64,000 bases of DNA. It comes from Salinicoccus halodurans. Its GTDB lineage: Bacteria > Bacillota > Bacilli > Staphylococcales > Salinicoccaceae. Shown piece by piece: positions 53,494-62,470 of this stretch; positions within the stretch are counted from its first letter, which is position 1, and the number at the start of each line of letters is the position of its first letter. A program made the translations under genes and the position numbers. The stretch is from the NCBI RefSeq assembly GCF_900114445.1, contig NZ_FOTB01000001.1:678937-742936 (forward strand). The letters run 5' to 3'. Under the pieces are notes generated by a model. The model was not told the origin of the DNA. It did no database searches and saw only the letters and a program-made list of their open reading frames with translations.

Positions 53494-54783
53494 ATGAAGA
53501 TTTCAATCAATCAGGCACATCAATATGAAGGGCAGGAGGTTACAATCGGATGCTGGCTGCTCCAAAAGCGGGGCAGCGGGAAAATCCAGTTCCTTCAGCT
53601 CAGGGACGGTACAGGCTTTATGCAGGCTGTCGTAGTCAAAGCAGCGGACGAAGATCTGTTTGCTGTCGCAAAAGGATTGAACCAGGAGACATCAATGTAT
53701 GTCTCAGGCACAATAAAATCCGATGACCGTTCTTCTTTCGGCTATGAAATGGAAGTCTCCGGCATCGAAATCATCCACGAGGCAGAGGGTTACCCGATCA
53801 CTCCGAAGAATCATGGACCGGAGTTCCTGATGGACAACCGCCATTTATGGCTGAGATCACGCAAACAGCACGCAGTAATGAACATCAGAAACCAGATCAT
53901 CAAAAGCACTTATAATTTCTTCTTTGAAAATGGCTATAAAAAAATCGATCCGCCAATTCTGACAAGCAGTTCTCCGGAAGGGACGACTGAACTCTTCCAT
54001 ACGAAATATTTCGAAGAAGATGCCTACCTGTCCCAAAGCGGCCAGCTGTATGCTGAAGCGGCAGCAATGGCACACGGCAAAGTTTTTTCATTCGGACCGA
54101 CATTCCGTGCAGAGAAATCAAAAACGAGAAGGCATCTGATCGAGTTCTGGATGATTGAACCTGAAATGGCTTTCTACAATCATGAAGACAGCCTGGAGGT
54201 ACAAGAACAGTATGTAGAGTATCTTGTACAAAATGTACTTGAACGCTGCCGTCTCGATCTGGAGGCCCTTGATCGTGACACATCCGTTCTGGAGAAGATC
54301 AAAGCACCTTTCCCGCGCATCACTTATACGGATGCAATTGAACTTCTGAAGGAAAAAGGCTTTGATGACATCGAGTGGGGTGAAGATTTCGGAGCGCCTC
54401 ATGAAACAGAGATCGCAAACCATTTTGATCTTCCGGTATTTATCGTGAATTATCCCAAAGAAATCAAATCTTTCTATATGGAAGAGAATCCGGATGACCC
54501 TAGAACAGTCCTGTGTGCCGATCTGATTGCACCTGAAGGCTACGGAGAAGTCATTGGAGGAAGCGAACGTATCCATGATTATGATACCCTCAAACAAAAA
54601 ATCGTTGACAGCGGGCTGGATCTGGAAGCCTATGAATGGTACCTCGACCTCCGTAAATACGGAAGTGTTCCACATTCCGGTTTCGGTCTGGGACTGGAAA
54701 GAACCGTTGCATGGCTAAGCGGTGTGCAGCACGTCAGGGAAACAGCACCATTCCCGCGTCTGCTGAACCGACTTTATCCATAA
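53494..54783 (+). CDS. asnS: Asparaginyl-tRNA synthetase
   Basis: 429 residues. An N-terminal OB anticodon domain (about 1-105) precedes the class II catalytic core: motif 2 [19 protein letters not shown] and motif 3 GFGLGLERT. The GGSERIHDY segment favours Asn over Asp. No T-box leader is present; it is in the aspB transcript. GAAGGAG is 13 bases before the ATG. Confidence 0.94.
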   Translation: MKISINQAHQYEGQEVTIGCWLLQKRGSGKIQFLQLRDGTGFMQAVVVKAADEDLFAVAKGLNQETSMYVSGTIKSDDRSSFGYEMEVSGIEIIHEAEGYPITPKNHGPEFLMDNRHLWLRSRKQHAVMNIRNQIIKSTYNFFFENGYKKIDPPILTSSSPEGTTELFHTKYFEEDAYLSQSGQLYAEAAAMAHGKVFSFGPTFRAEKSKTRRHLIEFWMIEPEMAFYNHEDSLEVQEQYVEYLVQNVLERCRLDLEALDRDTSVLEKIKAPFPRITYTDAIELLKEKGFDDIEWGEDFGAPHETEIANHFDLPVFIVNYPKEIKSFYMEENPDDPRTVLCADLIAPEGYGEVIGGSERIHDYDTLKQKIVDSGLDLEAYEWYLDLRKYGSVPHSGFGLGLERTVAWLSGVQHVRETAPFPRLLNRLYP

Positions 54784-54785
54784 TT

Positions 54786-54813
54786 AAAATATCGCCCGCC
54801 GGGCGATATTTTT
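54786..54813 (+). terminator. Terminator after asnS
   Basis: A perfect 12-base stem (54786-54797 with 54801-54812) closed by the three-base loop GCC, ending in T. It is very close to the dnaD ribosome site (AAGGAGA, 54817). Confidence 0.85.
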
Positions 54814-54830
54814 CATAAGGAGACACTAAT

Positions 54831-55457
54831 ATGCTTGAAAGATATGTGAGCTATATCAATGTACCTGTAAATAAAATTTTAATAGATAAGTACGGCGCAT
54901 TAGGGATTGACGAAAGAACACTTGCCGTCATCATCCGACTGATGGATATCCATGGCACCTCAGATGCTCTTCCGGACTTTAAGACACTTGCCGCTCACAC
55001 GACGATGACTGAACACGGTATATCAAAAATCATGGAAAACATGATCCAAAACGATCTGATTGAAGTAAAAACCGTAAAGGAAGAAGGCAAGTTCATAGAA
55101 CGGTTCAACCTCGATCCACTGTTTGAAAAACTTGTGAAAGCTGCTGATGAAGGCACCGTAACCGAGAAAGAAAAAGATCCTTCAAAAATCAGGGAACTGT
55201 TCGAATACGTGGAGCTCCTGTACGGCAGAGTGATCAGTCCCAATGAATTCCAACGGATAAACAGCTGGCTGGATGATTCCCGGCATTCACCTGAGATGAT
55301 AAAAGAAGCGATAGATCTTGCTTATCAGAATCAGGTGACATCCCTTCAGTATGTTGAACGCATATTGAACAGTACTGAAAATAAGAAAGATGAACCGGCG
55401 GCACGTAAAAGGATGCCTGTCCGTTCATGGCTGGAAGGAGAAGACGTATTTGATTAG
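54831..55457 (+). CDS. dnaD: DNA replication initiation protein DnaD
   Basis: 208 residues. DDBH1 winged helix at the N-terminus (about 1-95) and DDBH2 near 125-185, with the conserved YxxxxxxxxS/WIxxW-type segment read here as INSWLDDSRHSPEMI...A. It acts with DnaB and DnaI in helicase loading at oriC and in restart. AAGGAGA precedes the ATG. It overlaps nth by eight bases. Confidence 0.93.
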   Translation: MLERYVSYINVPVNKILIDKYGALGIDERTLAVIIRLMDIHGTSDALPDFKTLAAHTTMTEHGISKIMENMIQNDLIEVKTVKEEGKFIERFNLDPLFEKLVKAADEGTVTEKEKDPSKIRELFEYVELLYGRVISPNEFQRINSWLDDSRHSPEMIKEAIDLAYQNQVTSLQYVERILNSTENKKDEPAARKRMPVRSWLEGEDVFD

Positions 55458-56106
55458 CGGGAAAAAAACAATGGAATTGATAGATCGAATCGACAGGATG
55501 TTTCCCGATGCAGAATGCGAACTCATACATGAGAATTCATTTGAACTGACCATTGCGGTCCTGCTGTCGGCTCAATGCACTGACAACCTGGTCAACAGGG
55601 TAACGCGGGATCTCTTTCAAAAATATAAAACCCCGGAGGATTTTTTATCAGTAGAGCTGTCAGAATTGGAAAATGATATCCGGTCGATTGGTTTATTTCG
55701 AAATAAGGCGAAGAACATACAGAAACTATGCAGGGATCTGATCGACCGGTATGATGGAGAAATCCCGGAAAACTATGATGATCTGGTCAGTCTCGCCGGG
55801 GTAGGGCGGAAAACTGCCAATGTTGTCTTGTCCGTGGCTTTCGATGTACCGAGAATTGCGGTGGATACGCATGTCGAACGCGTTTCAAAAAGACTGGGTA
55901 TTGCCCGCTACAAGGATTCTGTGCTGGAAGTTGAAAGAACACTTATGAAAAAAATACCGGCTGAGAGATGGAGCAAGACCCACCATCAGCTCATTTTCTT
56001 TGGCCGGTATCATTGCACGGCCCGCGCACCGAAGTGCGAGGCCTGTCCATTACTCGAGGATTGCAGAGAAGGGCAGAAACGCATGAAAGCGAAAGCACGT
56101 GTATGA
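55450..56106 (+). CDS. nth: Endonuclease III
   Basis: 218 residues. Helix-hairpin-helix LAGVGRKTANVVL with catalytic Lys, then catalytic Asp in VDTHVER, then the [4Fe-4S] motif C-x6-C-x2-C-x5-C near the C-terminus (CTARAPKCEAC). It removes oxidised pyrimidines. I choose TTG at 55450 (GGAAGGAGA upstream) because it gives the staphylococcal-type N-terminus; ATG at 55471 is the alternative. Coupled to dnaD. Confidence 0.93.
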   Translation: MISGKKTMELIDRIDRMFPDAECELIHENSFELTIAVLLSAQCTDNLVNRVTRDLFQKYKTPEDFLSVELSELENDIRSIGLFRNKAKNIQKLCRDLIDRYDGEIPENYDDLVSLAGVGRKTANVVLSVAFDVPRIAVDTHVERVSKRLGIARYKDSVLEVERTLMKKIPAERWSKTHHQLIFFGRYHCTARAPKCEACPLLEDCREGQKRMKAKARV

Positions 56107-56378
56107 CAATAGATGAGATGTATGCCACTCTTATTGAAAACTCCAGAAATCCGGATTCTGCAATTTATGATCAGTTCAGGGAAGCAATCGGAAAACATAT
56201 CAGAGATACTCTGCGGCTGGAATCACCCCGGAACCCGGAGAAAATCCTCCCGCTCAATTATAAGGAACGGATGGATTACATCGATTCCAGGCCCTGCCAG
56301 TATCACAGTATCATCCAGCTTAAGAATATATGTGATGAGTTCGATAAACGGATGGCCTCATATCGTGCGAGACAATGA
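56103..56378 (+). CDS. YpoC-like small protein
   Basis: 91 residues, overlapping the nth stop by four bases (ATGA). It lies between nth and ponA, the place of B. subtilis ypoC, and has the C-terminal PLNYKERMDYI...YHSIIQL region I associate with that family. It is shorter than the roughly 160-residue Bacillus protein, lacking the N-terminal part. Function unknown. Confidence 0.68.
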   Translation: MTIDEMYATLIENSRNPDSAIYDQFREAIGKHIRDTLRLESPRNPEKILPLNYKERMDYIDSRPCQYHSIIQLKNICDEFDKRMASYRARQ

Positions 56379-56415
56379 AAAACAGCTCCAATTCCTGGGA
56401 ATTGGAGCTGTTTTT
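56378..56415. terminator. Strong bidirectional terminator between ypoC and ponA
   Basis: A perfect 18-base arm pair (56378-56395 with 56398-56415), A5 on the left and T5 on the right, so it ends both converging transcripts. Confidence 0.95.
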
Positions 56416-56417
56416 GT

Positions 56418-58892
56418 TTAAGCTGCACTGTCACCTGATTCTTCTGTCGATTCTTCTTCGGGTTCAGATTCTTCAGTAGCTTCTTCTTCTGTCGGTTGTT
56501 CTGTAGTCTCTTCCTCGGTTGGCTCTTCCGTTGTTTCCTCTTCGGTCGATTCTTCCTCAGTCGGCTCTTCTGTAGTCTCTTCCTCGGTTGACTCTTCCGT
56601 TGTTTCCTCTTCGGTCGATTCCTCCTCAGTAGACTCCTCTTCAGCCGTTTCTTCCTCAGTAGACTCCTCTTCAGCCGCTTCTTCCTCTTCACGCTGCTGT
56701 TTGGCTTCTCTTTCTGCACGTTCCTCAGCCTGCTGTCTCTCCTGCTGTCTGCGCTGTTCTTCAGCGCGTTCCCTCTCTTCCTGCTCATCCTGATAGGACT
56801 GGAGTTCTTCACTTCCTTCAACAGCAAGTTCACCGCCGGAGATGTCAATCACACTGTCCGGCTGTTGGAAATCCTGGCCGTTATAAGTTGAGATGGACTG
56901 CATGATATCCCGGAAGAACCATTGCGGGGTGATTTGTTCATCCTGGCCTACGAATGACGTCTCACCGCCTTCCTCAGTTGCAGTGAATCCTGTCCATACA
57001 CTCATCGTATACTCAGGCGTGTAGCCGACCATCCAGGCATCCTTCGCTGCATTATCAGGAAGGTTGTATTCTTCCCTTAAATCTCTCGAATATGATGTTG
57101 TCCCTGTTTTACCGGCAATGTTCAATCCGTCCATCTGAATGTAGTCGGCACTGCCGTATGGCTCAAAGGTACCTTTCAGCATATCGGTTATCATATACGC
57201 TGTATAATCTTCCATAGCCTGATGGGATTCGCTTTCGAATTCAATCGTTTCCCCTTCATCCGTTTCTACATAGCGTATGGCCTGTGCTTCATTATAAGTT
57301 CCGCCGTTACCGAAGCTGGAGTATGCTTCAGCCATCTGGAGCGGGGTGAAGGTGGACTGGCTGCCGCCGAGCACATCGTTGAATGACAATGTGTAGTTGC
57401 CTTCGCCTTTTTCACTGTAATCCAGTCCGACATTTTCAGCAAATTCCCGCGGTGCATTTTCCCCGGCTTCTTCCTTGACTGTTTCAAAAGTTTTAACAGC
57501 AGGAATATTGAAGCTCTGTCTCAGAGCATCCCGCATGGTCACTTCACCATGATCCTGCATATCGTAGTTGTAGATCGTGTTTTCATACCCTTTCGGGCTG
57601 TATTCATATTCATCTTCAATCTTATGGTCAGTGCGCCATTTCATATTCTCGATCGCCGGTCCGTAGGCAAGGAACGGCTTCATTGTGGAACCGGCATTTT
57701 TGGCGACAAGCGCCTGGTTGTGGTTCACAACTTCCCTGTAATCCCGGCCGCCTGTTATTGCAACAAGATTGCCTGTTTCAGTATCCAGAATCGTGGATGC
57801 GATATTGAAATGTTCGCTTTTGAATTTCGGATTGTAATAATAGTCTTCGTTGTCCGCCATGCCCTGCAGCTGTACCTGGATGTCAGCGTCCATGTTGGTG
57901 TAGATGTCAAGTCCGCTGGCAAGTGCTTCTGACAGCTCCATACCTTCGAATTTATCGTTCGTCTGAAGTTCCTGTTTTATCACATTGATGTAGGAGGCAT
58001 ATTCCGGATCCTCCGGTTCGATATCCGCCCGTTCTTCCTCTGAACGTTCAACCAGGTTTGCCGTTATGTCCGTTTCCACCGCTTCATCATATTGTTCCTG
58101 ACTGATCCTCTCATGATTCAGCATCTGGTAAAGCACGGTGTGGGCCCGTTTTGTACCCTGTTCCGCATCAACATACAGGTTGTACCTGTTCGGAAGCTGG
58201 GGCAGCCCTGCAAGATATGCGGACTCCGCCAGGTTCAGTTCCTCCAGCTCCTTATCGAAGTAATAGAGACTGGCCGTCCTCACGCCGTAAATGCCATCAG
58301 AGTAGTAGATTTTATTAAGATACATTTCAAGAATCTCGTCCTTCGAATACTCCTGTTCCAGACGGTAGGCGAGGTAGGCTTCCTGCGCTTTTCTTTCGAT
58401 TGTCTTTTCAGACGTCAGGAACGCTCTTTTAACGACCTGCTGTGTAATCGTACTTGCGCCCTCGCTGCCGAAACCATCGGTCAGGTTGCTGAGCACTGCG
58501 CCCCCGAGGCGGATGAAGTCGATGGCACCATGCTCGTAGAACCGGTCATCCTCGATGGCGAGGACTGCATCTGTCATCTGCTCGGGGACATTTTCTATTT
58601 CCACAAGCTCTCTTTTCTGACCCTGGTACAGGGTGGTTACAAGATTATCATCTTTATCGTATACACGTGCAGGTATCGGGTCTTTCAGCTTCTCCTCGCT
58701 GAATGCCGGCGCCTGGGACGCATAATATGCGAACAGGAATGAACCCAGCACCAGCATCACAAGGCCGATCAGAACCGCCCACAGAAGGATGCGCTTGATG
58801 AGTGACGCCCTCGACATGGACTTCTTGTTCTTATTGGATGCCGGCTTTTTTCCGCCCGGCCTGCTTGACCTCTTATAGTTATTTTGATCCAT
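56418..58892 (-). CDS. ponA: Penicillin-binding protein 1 (class A, bifunctional)
   Basis: 824 residues. A basic cytoplasmic N-terminus is followed by one membrane helix (about 33-55). The GT51 glycosyltransferase (about 60-250) has EDRFYEHGAID. The transpeptidase (about 330-610) has the active-site Ser in STMKP near 400 and KTGTT near 590. From about 690 a coiled, R/E/Q-rich region leads into a long Thr/Ser/Glu repeat tail ending ESGDSAA. The tail is encoded by tandem DNA repeats (56501-56682). It starts four bases after recU, the standard Firmicute recU-ponA pair. Confidence 0.95.
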   Translation of the reverse strand: MDQNNYKRSSRPGGKKPASNKNKKSMSRASLIKRILLWAVLIGLVMLVLGSFLFAYYASQAPAFSEEKLKDPIPARVYDKDDNLVTTLYQGQKRELVEIENVPEQMTDAVLAIEDDRFYEHGAIDFIRLGGAVLSNLTDGFGSEGASTITQQVVKRAFLTSEKTIERKAQEAYLAYRLEQEYSKDEILEMYLNKIYYSDGIYGVRTASLYYFDKELEELNLAESAYLAGLPQLPNRYNLYVDAEQGTKRAHTVLYQMLNHERISQEQYDEAVETDITANLVERSEEERADIEPEDPEYASYINVIKQELQTNDKFEGMELSEALASGLDIYTNMDADIQVQLQGMADNEDYYYNPKFKSEHFNIASTILDTETGNLVAITGGRDYREVVNHNQALVAKNAGSTMKPFLAYGPAIENMKWRTDHKIEDEYEYSPKGYENTIYNYDMQDHGEVTMRDALRQSFNIPAVKTFETVKEEAGENAPREFAENVGLDYSEKGEGNYTLSFNDVLGGSQSTFTPLQMAEAYSSFGNGGTYNEAQAIRYVETDEGETIEFESESHQAMEDYTAYMITDMLKGTFEPYGSADYIQMDGLNIAGKTGTTSYSRDLREEYNLPDNAAKDAWMVGYTPEYTMSVWTGFTATEEGGETSFVGQDEQITPQWFFRDIMQSISTYNGQDFQQPDSVIDISGGELAVEGSEELQSYQDEQEERERAEEQRRQQERQQAEERAEREAKQQREEEEAAEEESTEEETAEEESTEEESTEEETTEESTEEETTEEPTEEESTEEETTEEPTEEETTEQPTEEEATEESEPEEESTEESGDSAA
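56501..56682 (-). repeat. In-frame tandem repeats encoding the PBP1 C-terminal tail
   Basis: A 69-base unit (23 codons) is present at 56501-56569 and again at 56570-56638 with only a few mismatches. Beside it, a 30-base unit (10 codons) is repeated at 56623-56652 and 56653-56682 with one mismatch. Both periods are multiples of three, so copy-number change would keep the frame. They encode Glu/Thr/Ser/Pro-rich segments outside the cell. Confidence 0.88.
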
Positions 58893-58895
58893 TAT

Positions 58896-59507
58896 CTATT
58901 CTCCATTCTCAAAATAAAATTCATCAACGGCTGCAAGATAGTCGATTCTCGGATTGATGCCTGTCTTCAAAGAGAGACTGTCCTCTTTTATATCAGTATA
59001 GCGGATCGACTTCCTTCCATCATTTAAAAACCTCTCCCAGTAGGGCAGGAATTTTTCAAACGGCAGAAGGTATGTTTCATCGTAGAGTGAAAATTTGATG
59101 ATGATAAAAACGATGCCGCCGTGCATGTAGCACTGATGCATATGCTGAACCTGGTGCTCATGGATATTGATGAAAGGGAAACGGGTTTCATTTCTTGTTT
59201 CCTTTGCTTCGAAATCGATATATTTCCCTTTGTACAGCCCGTTGTAATCACTTGTGGACGGCACCTTAAAATAGGCTTCGCTGATTTTAGCTTTGTTTCT
59301 TGAAGGATAGTCAACATTGACGATTTGGACAGGGGTCGGTTTCTTATGTATCACCGCTCTGCCATGCTCCAAATAGAAACTGTTGGCAAAATCCAGATCC
59401 TTTTCAAGCGTCATGCCTCTCGATCCATAGCGTACTTCCTTATCTTTCCTGCGCCGGATGCCTGCTGCATTCTGCCCGCCGGGCTTAGCGCCTTTAGGAT
59501 ACTTCAT
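58896..59507 (-). CDS. recU: Holliday junction resolvase RecU
   Basis: 203 residues. The nuclease core shows the catalytic E/D-rich pattern DFEAKET near 100 and the stalk region between. N-terminal basic, disordered KPGGQNAAGIRRRK. It cuts four-way junctions during recombination. ATG at 59507 is preferred over 59513 because GGAAGG would be only two bases from the latter. Co-transcribed with ponA. Confidence 0.93.
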   Translation of the reverse strand: MKYPKGAKPGGQNAAGIRRRKDKEVRYGSRGMTLEKDLDFANSFYLEHGRAVIHKKPTPVQIVNVDYPSRNKAKISEAYFKVPSTSDYNGLYKGKYIDFEAKETRNETRFPFINIHEHQVQHMHQCYMHGGIVFIIIKFSLYDETYLLPFEKFLPYWERFLNDGRKSIRYTDIKEDSLSLKTGINPRIDYLAAVDEFYFENGE

Positions 59508-59529
59508 TAACATCGCCTTCCATATTTCT

Positions 59530-59565
59530 GTATGATGATATTATAATATTATACAATATATACAA
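59530..59565. promoter_or_regulatory. AT-rich divergent promoter region between recU and yppE
   Basis: TATAAT occurs on the plus strand at 59542-59547 and on the minus strand at 59553-59548 and 59545-59540. No single -35 is clearly paired. It is the only space for promoters of both the recU-ponA and the yppE-ypsA-gpsB units. Confidence 0.5.
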
Positions 59566-59604
59566 GGAAATAAACCATTCATAATTATAGGGAGTGTGGC
59601 ATTT

Positions 59605-59934
59605 TTGTCAAGAATTCAGATTTATGGTGCACTTACGTCACTGCTCAGTGAGATGGACGCACGGTATAAGAAGGCAAAAGAAGGGTATGAATTCGATTTT
59701 GAAACAGAAATTTCACCATTTCTAAATACGAATAAAGAACTCGTCTATCATATAGAAGAAATAGAAACTGACGGACGTTTTGATCCGGTGACACGTCAGA
59801 AGGTTGTCGAAGAATTCCTGGAACTGCTGATGTCATGCCATGCCGGACGTTTCAGTAAGAAGCTCTACAAAGAAAAGTTTAAATTCATCAATATGTGGAT
59901 ACAGCATGCATACAGGGAAGGACACATAACATGA
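59605..59934 (+). CDS. DUF1798 family protein (YppE-like)
   Basis: About 109 residues, mainly helical and charged. Divergent from recU, as yppE in Bacillus. Function unknown. Start: TTG at 59605, eight bases after AGGGAGTG; GTG at 59596 in the same frame would be nearly on top of that site. Its end overlaps the ypsA start by four bases. Confidence 0.75.
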   Translation: MSRIQIYGALTSLLSEMDARYKKAKEGYEFDFETEISPFLNTNKELVYHIEEIETDGRFDPVTRQKVVEEFLELLMSCHAGRFSKKLYKEKFKFINMWIQHAYREGHIT

Positions 59935-60470
59935 AGACACTGATAGGCGGATACCGGCCCTATGAACTCGGTATTTTCAAAAATAACGACCCAAAGGCGG
60001 AGGTGCTCACAGACTTCCTGAAGCATAAGATCCGCGAATATCTGGAAACAGGTACGGAATGGTTCATCATCCAGGGATATACGGGCATCGACCTGTATGC
60101 GGCACAATGCATCCTTGAGCTCAAAGACGAGTACGCGGCCGGCCTTGCAGTGCTTAAACCTTTTCATGATTTTGAAGAAAAATATAAGGATGAAGAGAAG
60201 ATCCTTCTCAATAAAATTCTCGCAGAATGCGATTTCCATCAGTACATTTTTGAAAAACCGTACAGCAATCCCGGCATGTTCAGGCAGATAAACCGCTTTT
60301 TAATAGACCACACGGACCAGGCCATGATCATCTACGATGAGGAGACACCTTCAAAAACCCGATTCCTGTATAACGAAATACTTGAATTCCAATCAAATAA
60401 TCCGTATAATATTGAAAGAATACAATTTGATGAAATCAATACTTTCATAGATTCCAGATATGACAGTTGA
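59931..60470 (+). CDS. ypsA: SLOG-family protein YpsA (DUF1273)
   Basis: 179 residues. Rossmann-like SLOG fold: [16 protein letters not shown] at the start, [13 protein letters not shown] near 45 (glycine-rich ligand loop) and YDEE near 134. In Bacillus and Staphylococcus the protein influences cell division; the ligand is unknown. It overlaps yppE (ATGA) and lies before gpsB, another division protein. Confidence 0.9.
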   Translation: MKTLIGGYRPYELGIFKNNDPKAEVLTDFLKHKIREYLETGTEWFIIQGYTGIDLYAAQCILELKDEYAAGLAVLKPFHDFEEKYKDEEKILLNKILAECDFHQYIFEKPYSNPGMFRQINRFLIDHTDQAMIIYDEETPSKTRFLYNEILEFQSNNPYNIERIQFDEINTFIDSRYDS

Positions 60471-60481
60471 GAGGTGAGACG

Positions 60482-60808
60482 ATGAGTGAACAAACGCTGA
60501 AATTGTCAGCAAAGGATATTTTTGAGAAAGAGTTCGAAAAATCCGTCCGGGGGTTCAAACCCATTGAAGTGGATAGTTTTCTTGATGACGTAATCAGTGA
60601 TTACCAGAAGATGGCTGACATGAACAGCAATCTCAAGCGCCTGGAAGAAGAGAATGCACGGCTTAAAAAAGAAGTCGAGGATCTCAGAATCCGTGTCGCA
60701 ACGAAATCAAGATCAGCTGACAACCAGACACAGAACCATCAGATAGACATCCTCAAGAGATTGAGCAGTCTGGAGAAGAAAGTGTTCGGCCAGTCAAAAG
60801 TAAACTGA
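60482..60808 (+). CDS. gpsB: Cell division and elongation adaptor GpsB
   Basis: 108 residues. DivIVA-like N-terminal domain ([24 protein letters not shown]) followed by a coiled coil (about 35-70), then a short C-terminal bundle. It moves PBP1 between side wall and septum, and its partner ponA is encoded nearby. ATG at 60482 follows GAGAGGTGA. Confidence 0.95.
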   Translation: MSEQTLKLSAKDIFEKEFEKSVRGFKPIEVDSFLDDVISDYQKMADMNSNLKRLEEENARLKKEVEDLRIRVATKSRSADNQTQNHQIDILKRLSSLEKKVFGQSKVN

Positions 60809-60843
60809 TCTTTCAACTTTCAAAGATCATATTCAATGACAGA

Positions 60844-61252
60844 ACGGTATGTCTGATAATCGCTATGCATTTCAAGTGCATAGAGGAAAGTCCATGCTCA
60901 CACGATCCTGAGATGGTCGTAGTGTTCGTGCCTGACGAAACAATAAGTCAGGGCAGCTCGTTTAAGACGGCTGACGGCTGTGAACCGGCCTAAGTGTGTA
61001 TTCATATGGCCCCAGTAACTTTAAAAGTGCCACAGTGACGGAGCTTCAGCAGAAATGCATGAAGGTGGAACGCGGTAAACCCCTCGAGTGAGCAATCCAA
61101 ATTAGGTAGGAGCACTTTCCAACGGAAATTCAACCGGCGGAGAGATACTGCAACGGCAGTATAGACAGATGATTATCCCCAATGTGCGAGTGTAGCTAGT
61201 GCACGCCTGCAGCACAGCGGTACAGAACATGGCTTATAGAGATACCGGACTA
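60844..61252 (+). ncRNA. rnpB: RNase P RNA, Bacillus type B
   Basis: Conserved elements are all present in order: GAGGAAAGTCCATGCTC near the 5' end, AGTGTTCGTGCCTGACGAA, GTGCCACAGTGACG, GTGGAACGCGGTAAACCCCTCGAG split across the core, and GAACATGGCTTA near the 3' end. The P1 helix can form between CGGTAT (60845-60850) and ATACCG (61242-61247). The layout is the B type of low-GC Gram-positives. The ends are estimated. It lies between gpsB and the RlmL-like gene, as in B. subtilis. Confidence 0.95.
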
Positions 61253-61257
61253 GAGAC

Positions 61258-61290
61258 GCTCTCCATCACGTATGGAGAGCTTTTATTTTA
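61258..61290 (+). terminator. Terminator of rnpB
   Basis: GCTCTCCAT (61258-61266), loop of five, ATGGAGAGC (61272-61280), then a T-rich run. Confidence 0.92.
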
Positions 61291-61339
61291 TAATTTTTAA
61301 ATGAATGATATACATAAACCAAACAGGGAGGGTAATTTA

Positions 61340-62470
61340 ATGGAATTTAAATTACTGGCGAATACACCAATGGGCCTGGAACGGGTAGTCGCAGACGAAA
61401 TCGAATCACTCGGATATGAAACCACACTTGAAAATGGACGCGTTTTCTTCGAAGGGAATGAGGAGGCAATCATCAAAACCAACATGATGATGCGTACTGC
61501 CGACCGGATCCGCATCATCATAGGCGACTTTGAAGTGAAAACTTTCGATGAATTGTTCGAGAAGACAAAAGCACTGCCGTGGTCCGATATTTTAGGACCG
61601 AGTGCCGAGTTTCCTGTTACAGGACGGTCGCATAAGTCGACGCTGTACAGTGTCCCGGATGTACAGAGAATCGTTAAAAAAGCAGTGGTCGAGCACCTTA
61701 AGGCCGATTTCAACATCAAGGGCAAACTGCCTGAGACCGGCCCCCGCTATAAAATCGATGTCGCCATCCATAAGGACCGCGCACTGCTCACGATAGATAC
61801 GAGCGGTCCCGCCCTCCACAAACGGGGCTACCGTACGGGTCAGGGGGAGGCACCGATCAAAGAGACGCTTGCAGCGGCCATGCTCAAGCTTGCAAACTAT
61901 GACGGGACCAAGCCGCTGATCGATCCTTTTGCCGGTTCAGGGACAATAGTGATAGAAGCTGCAATGATCGCGCTCAATATCGCTCCGGGCTCCAACAGGA
62001 CTTTTGACGCTGAAAAATGGGATATCCTCCCTGAAGATGAATGGCGCAGGATGCGCATAGCGCTCGAAGAAGCGGCGCTCTATGATAAAGAAGTGGAAAT
62101 ATATGCTTCGGATATAGATGAACGCATGATACAGATCGCGCGTGATAATGCCATGGAAGTCGGACTGGATGATAATATCCGGTTCGAAGTGAAGGATGTC
62201 CATGACCTGTACATCAGGGAGGACGCTGTACAGATGGTGACGAACCCGCCTTACGGTGAAAGGATCGGGGAGGCAAAAGCAGTGGAGGATATGTACCGCA
62301 AAGTCGGGAAACTGATGAAATCCAATGCTGCGCTCAGCGTCTACCTGATGACCTCCAACAAGGAATTCGAACATCTGGTCGGACAGAAGGCGACTAAGCG
62401 CAGAAAGCTCTTCAACGGATATATTGAAACGACATTCTTCCAATACTGGGGAAAGCGGGCTGAAGACTGA
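61340..62470 (+). CDS. THUMP-domain RNA methyltransferase (RlmL/YpsC-like)
   Basis: 376 residues. A ferredoxin-like and THUMP domain (about 1-155) precedes a SAM methyltransferase with motif I FDPFAGSGTI-type near 195 (PFAGSGT) and the N-methylating TNPPYGERI near 308. It corresponds to B. subtilis YpsC and to the N2-guanine half of E. coli RlmL (23S G2445); that target is inferred. AGGGAGGG precedes the ATG. The next gene starts directly after its stop. Confidence 0.9.
   Translation: MEFKLLANTPMGLERVVADEIESLGYETTLENGRVFFEGNEEAIIKTNMMMRTADRIRIIIGDFEVKTFDELFEKTKALPWSDILGPSAEFPVTGRSHKSTLYSVPDVQRIVKKAVVEHLKADFNIKGKLPETGPRYKIDVAIHKDRALLTIDTSGPALHKRGYRTGQGEAPIKETLAAAMLKLANYDGTKPLIDPFAGSGTIVIEAAMIALNIAPGSNRTFDAEKWDILPEDEWRRMRIALEEAALYDKEVEIYASDIDERMIQIARDNAMEVGLDDNIRFEVKDVHDLYIREDAVQMVTNPPYGERIGEAKAVEDMYRKVGKLMKSNAALSVYLMTSNKEFEHLVGQKATKRRKLFNGYIETTFFQYWGKRAED

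Noticed and set aside
56501-56682. Repeat tract as a CRISPR-like array
   Set aside because: Units are directly adjacent without spacers, in frame, and encode the PBP1 tail.
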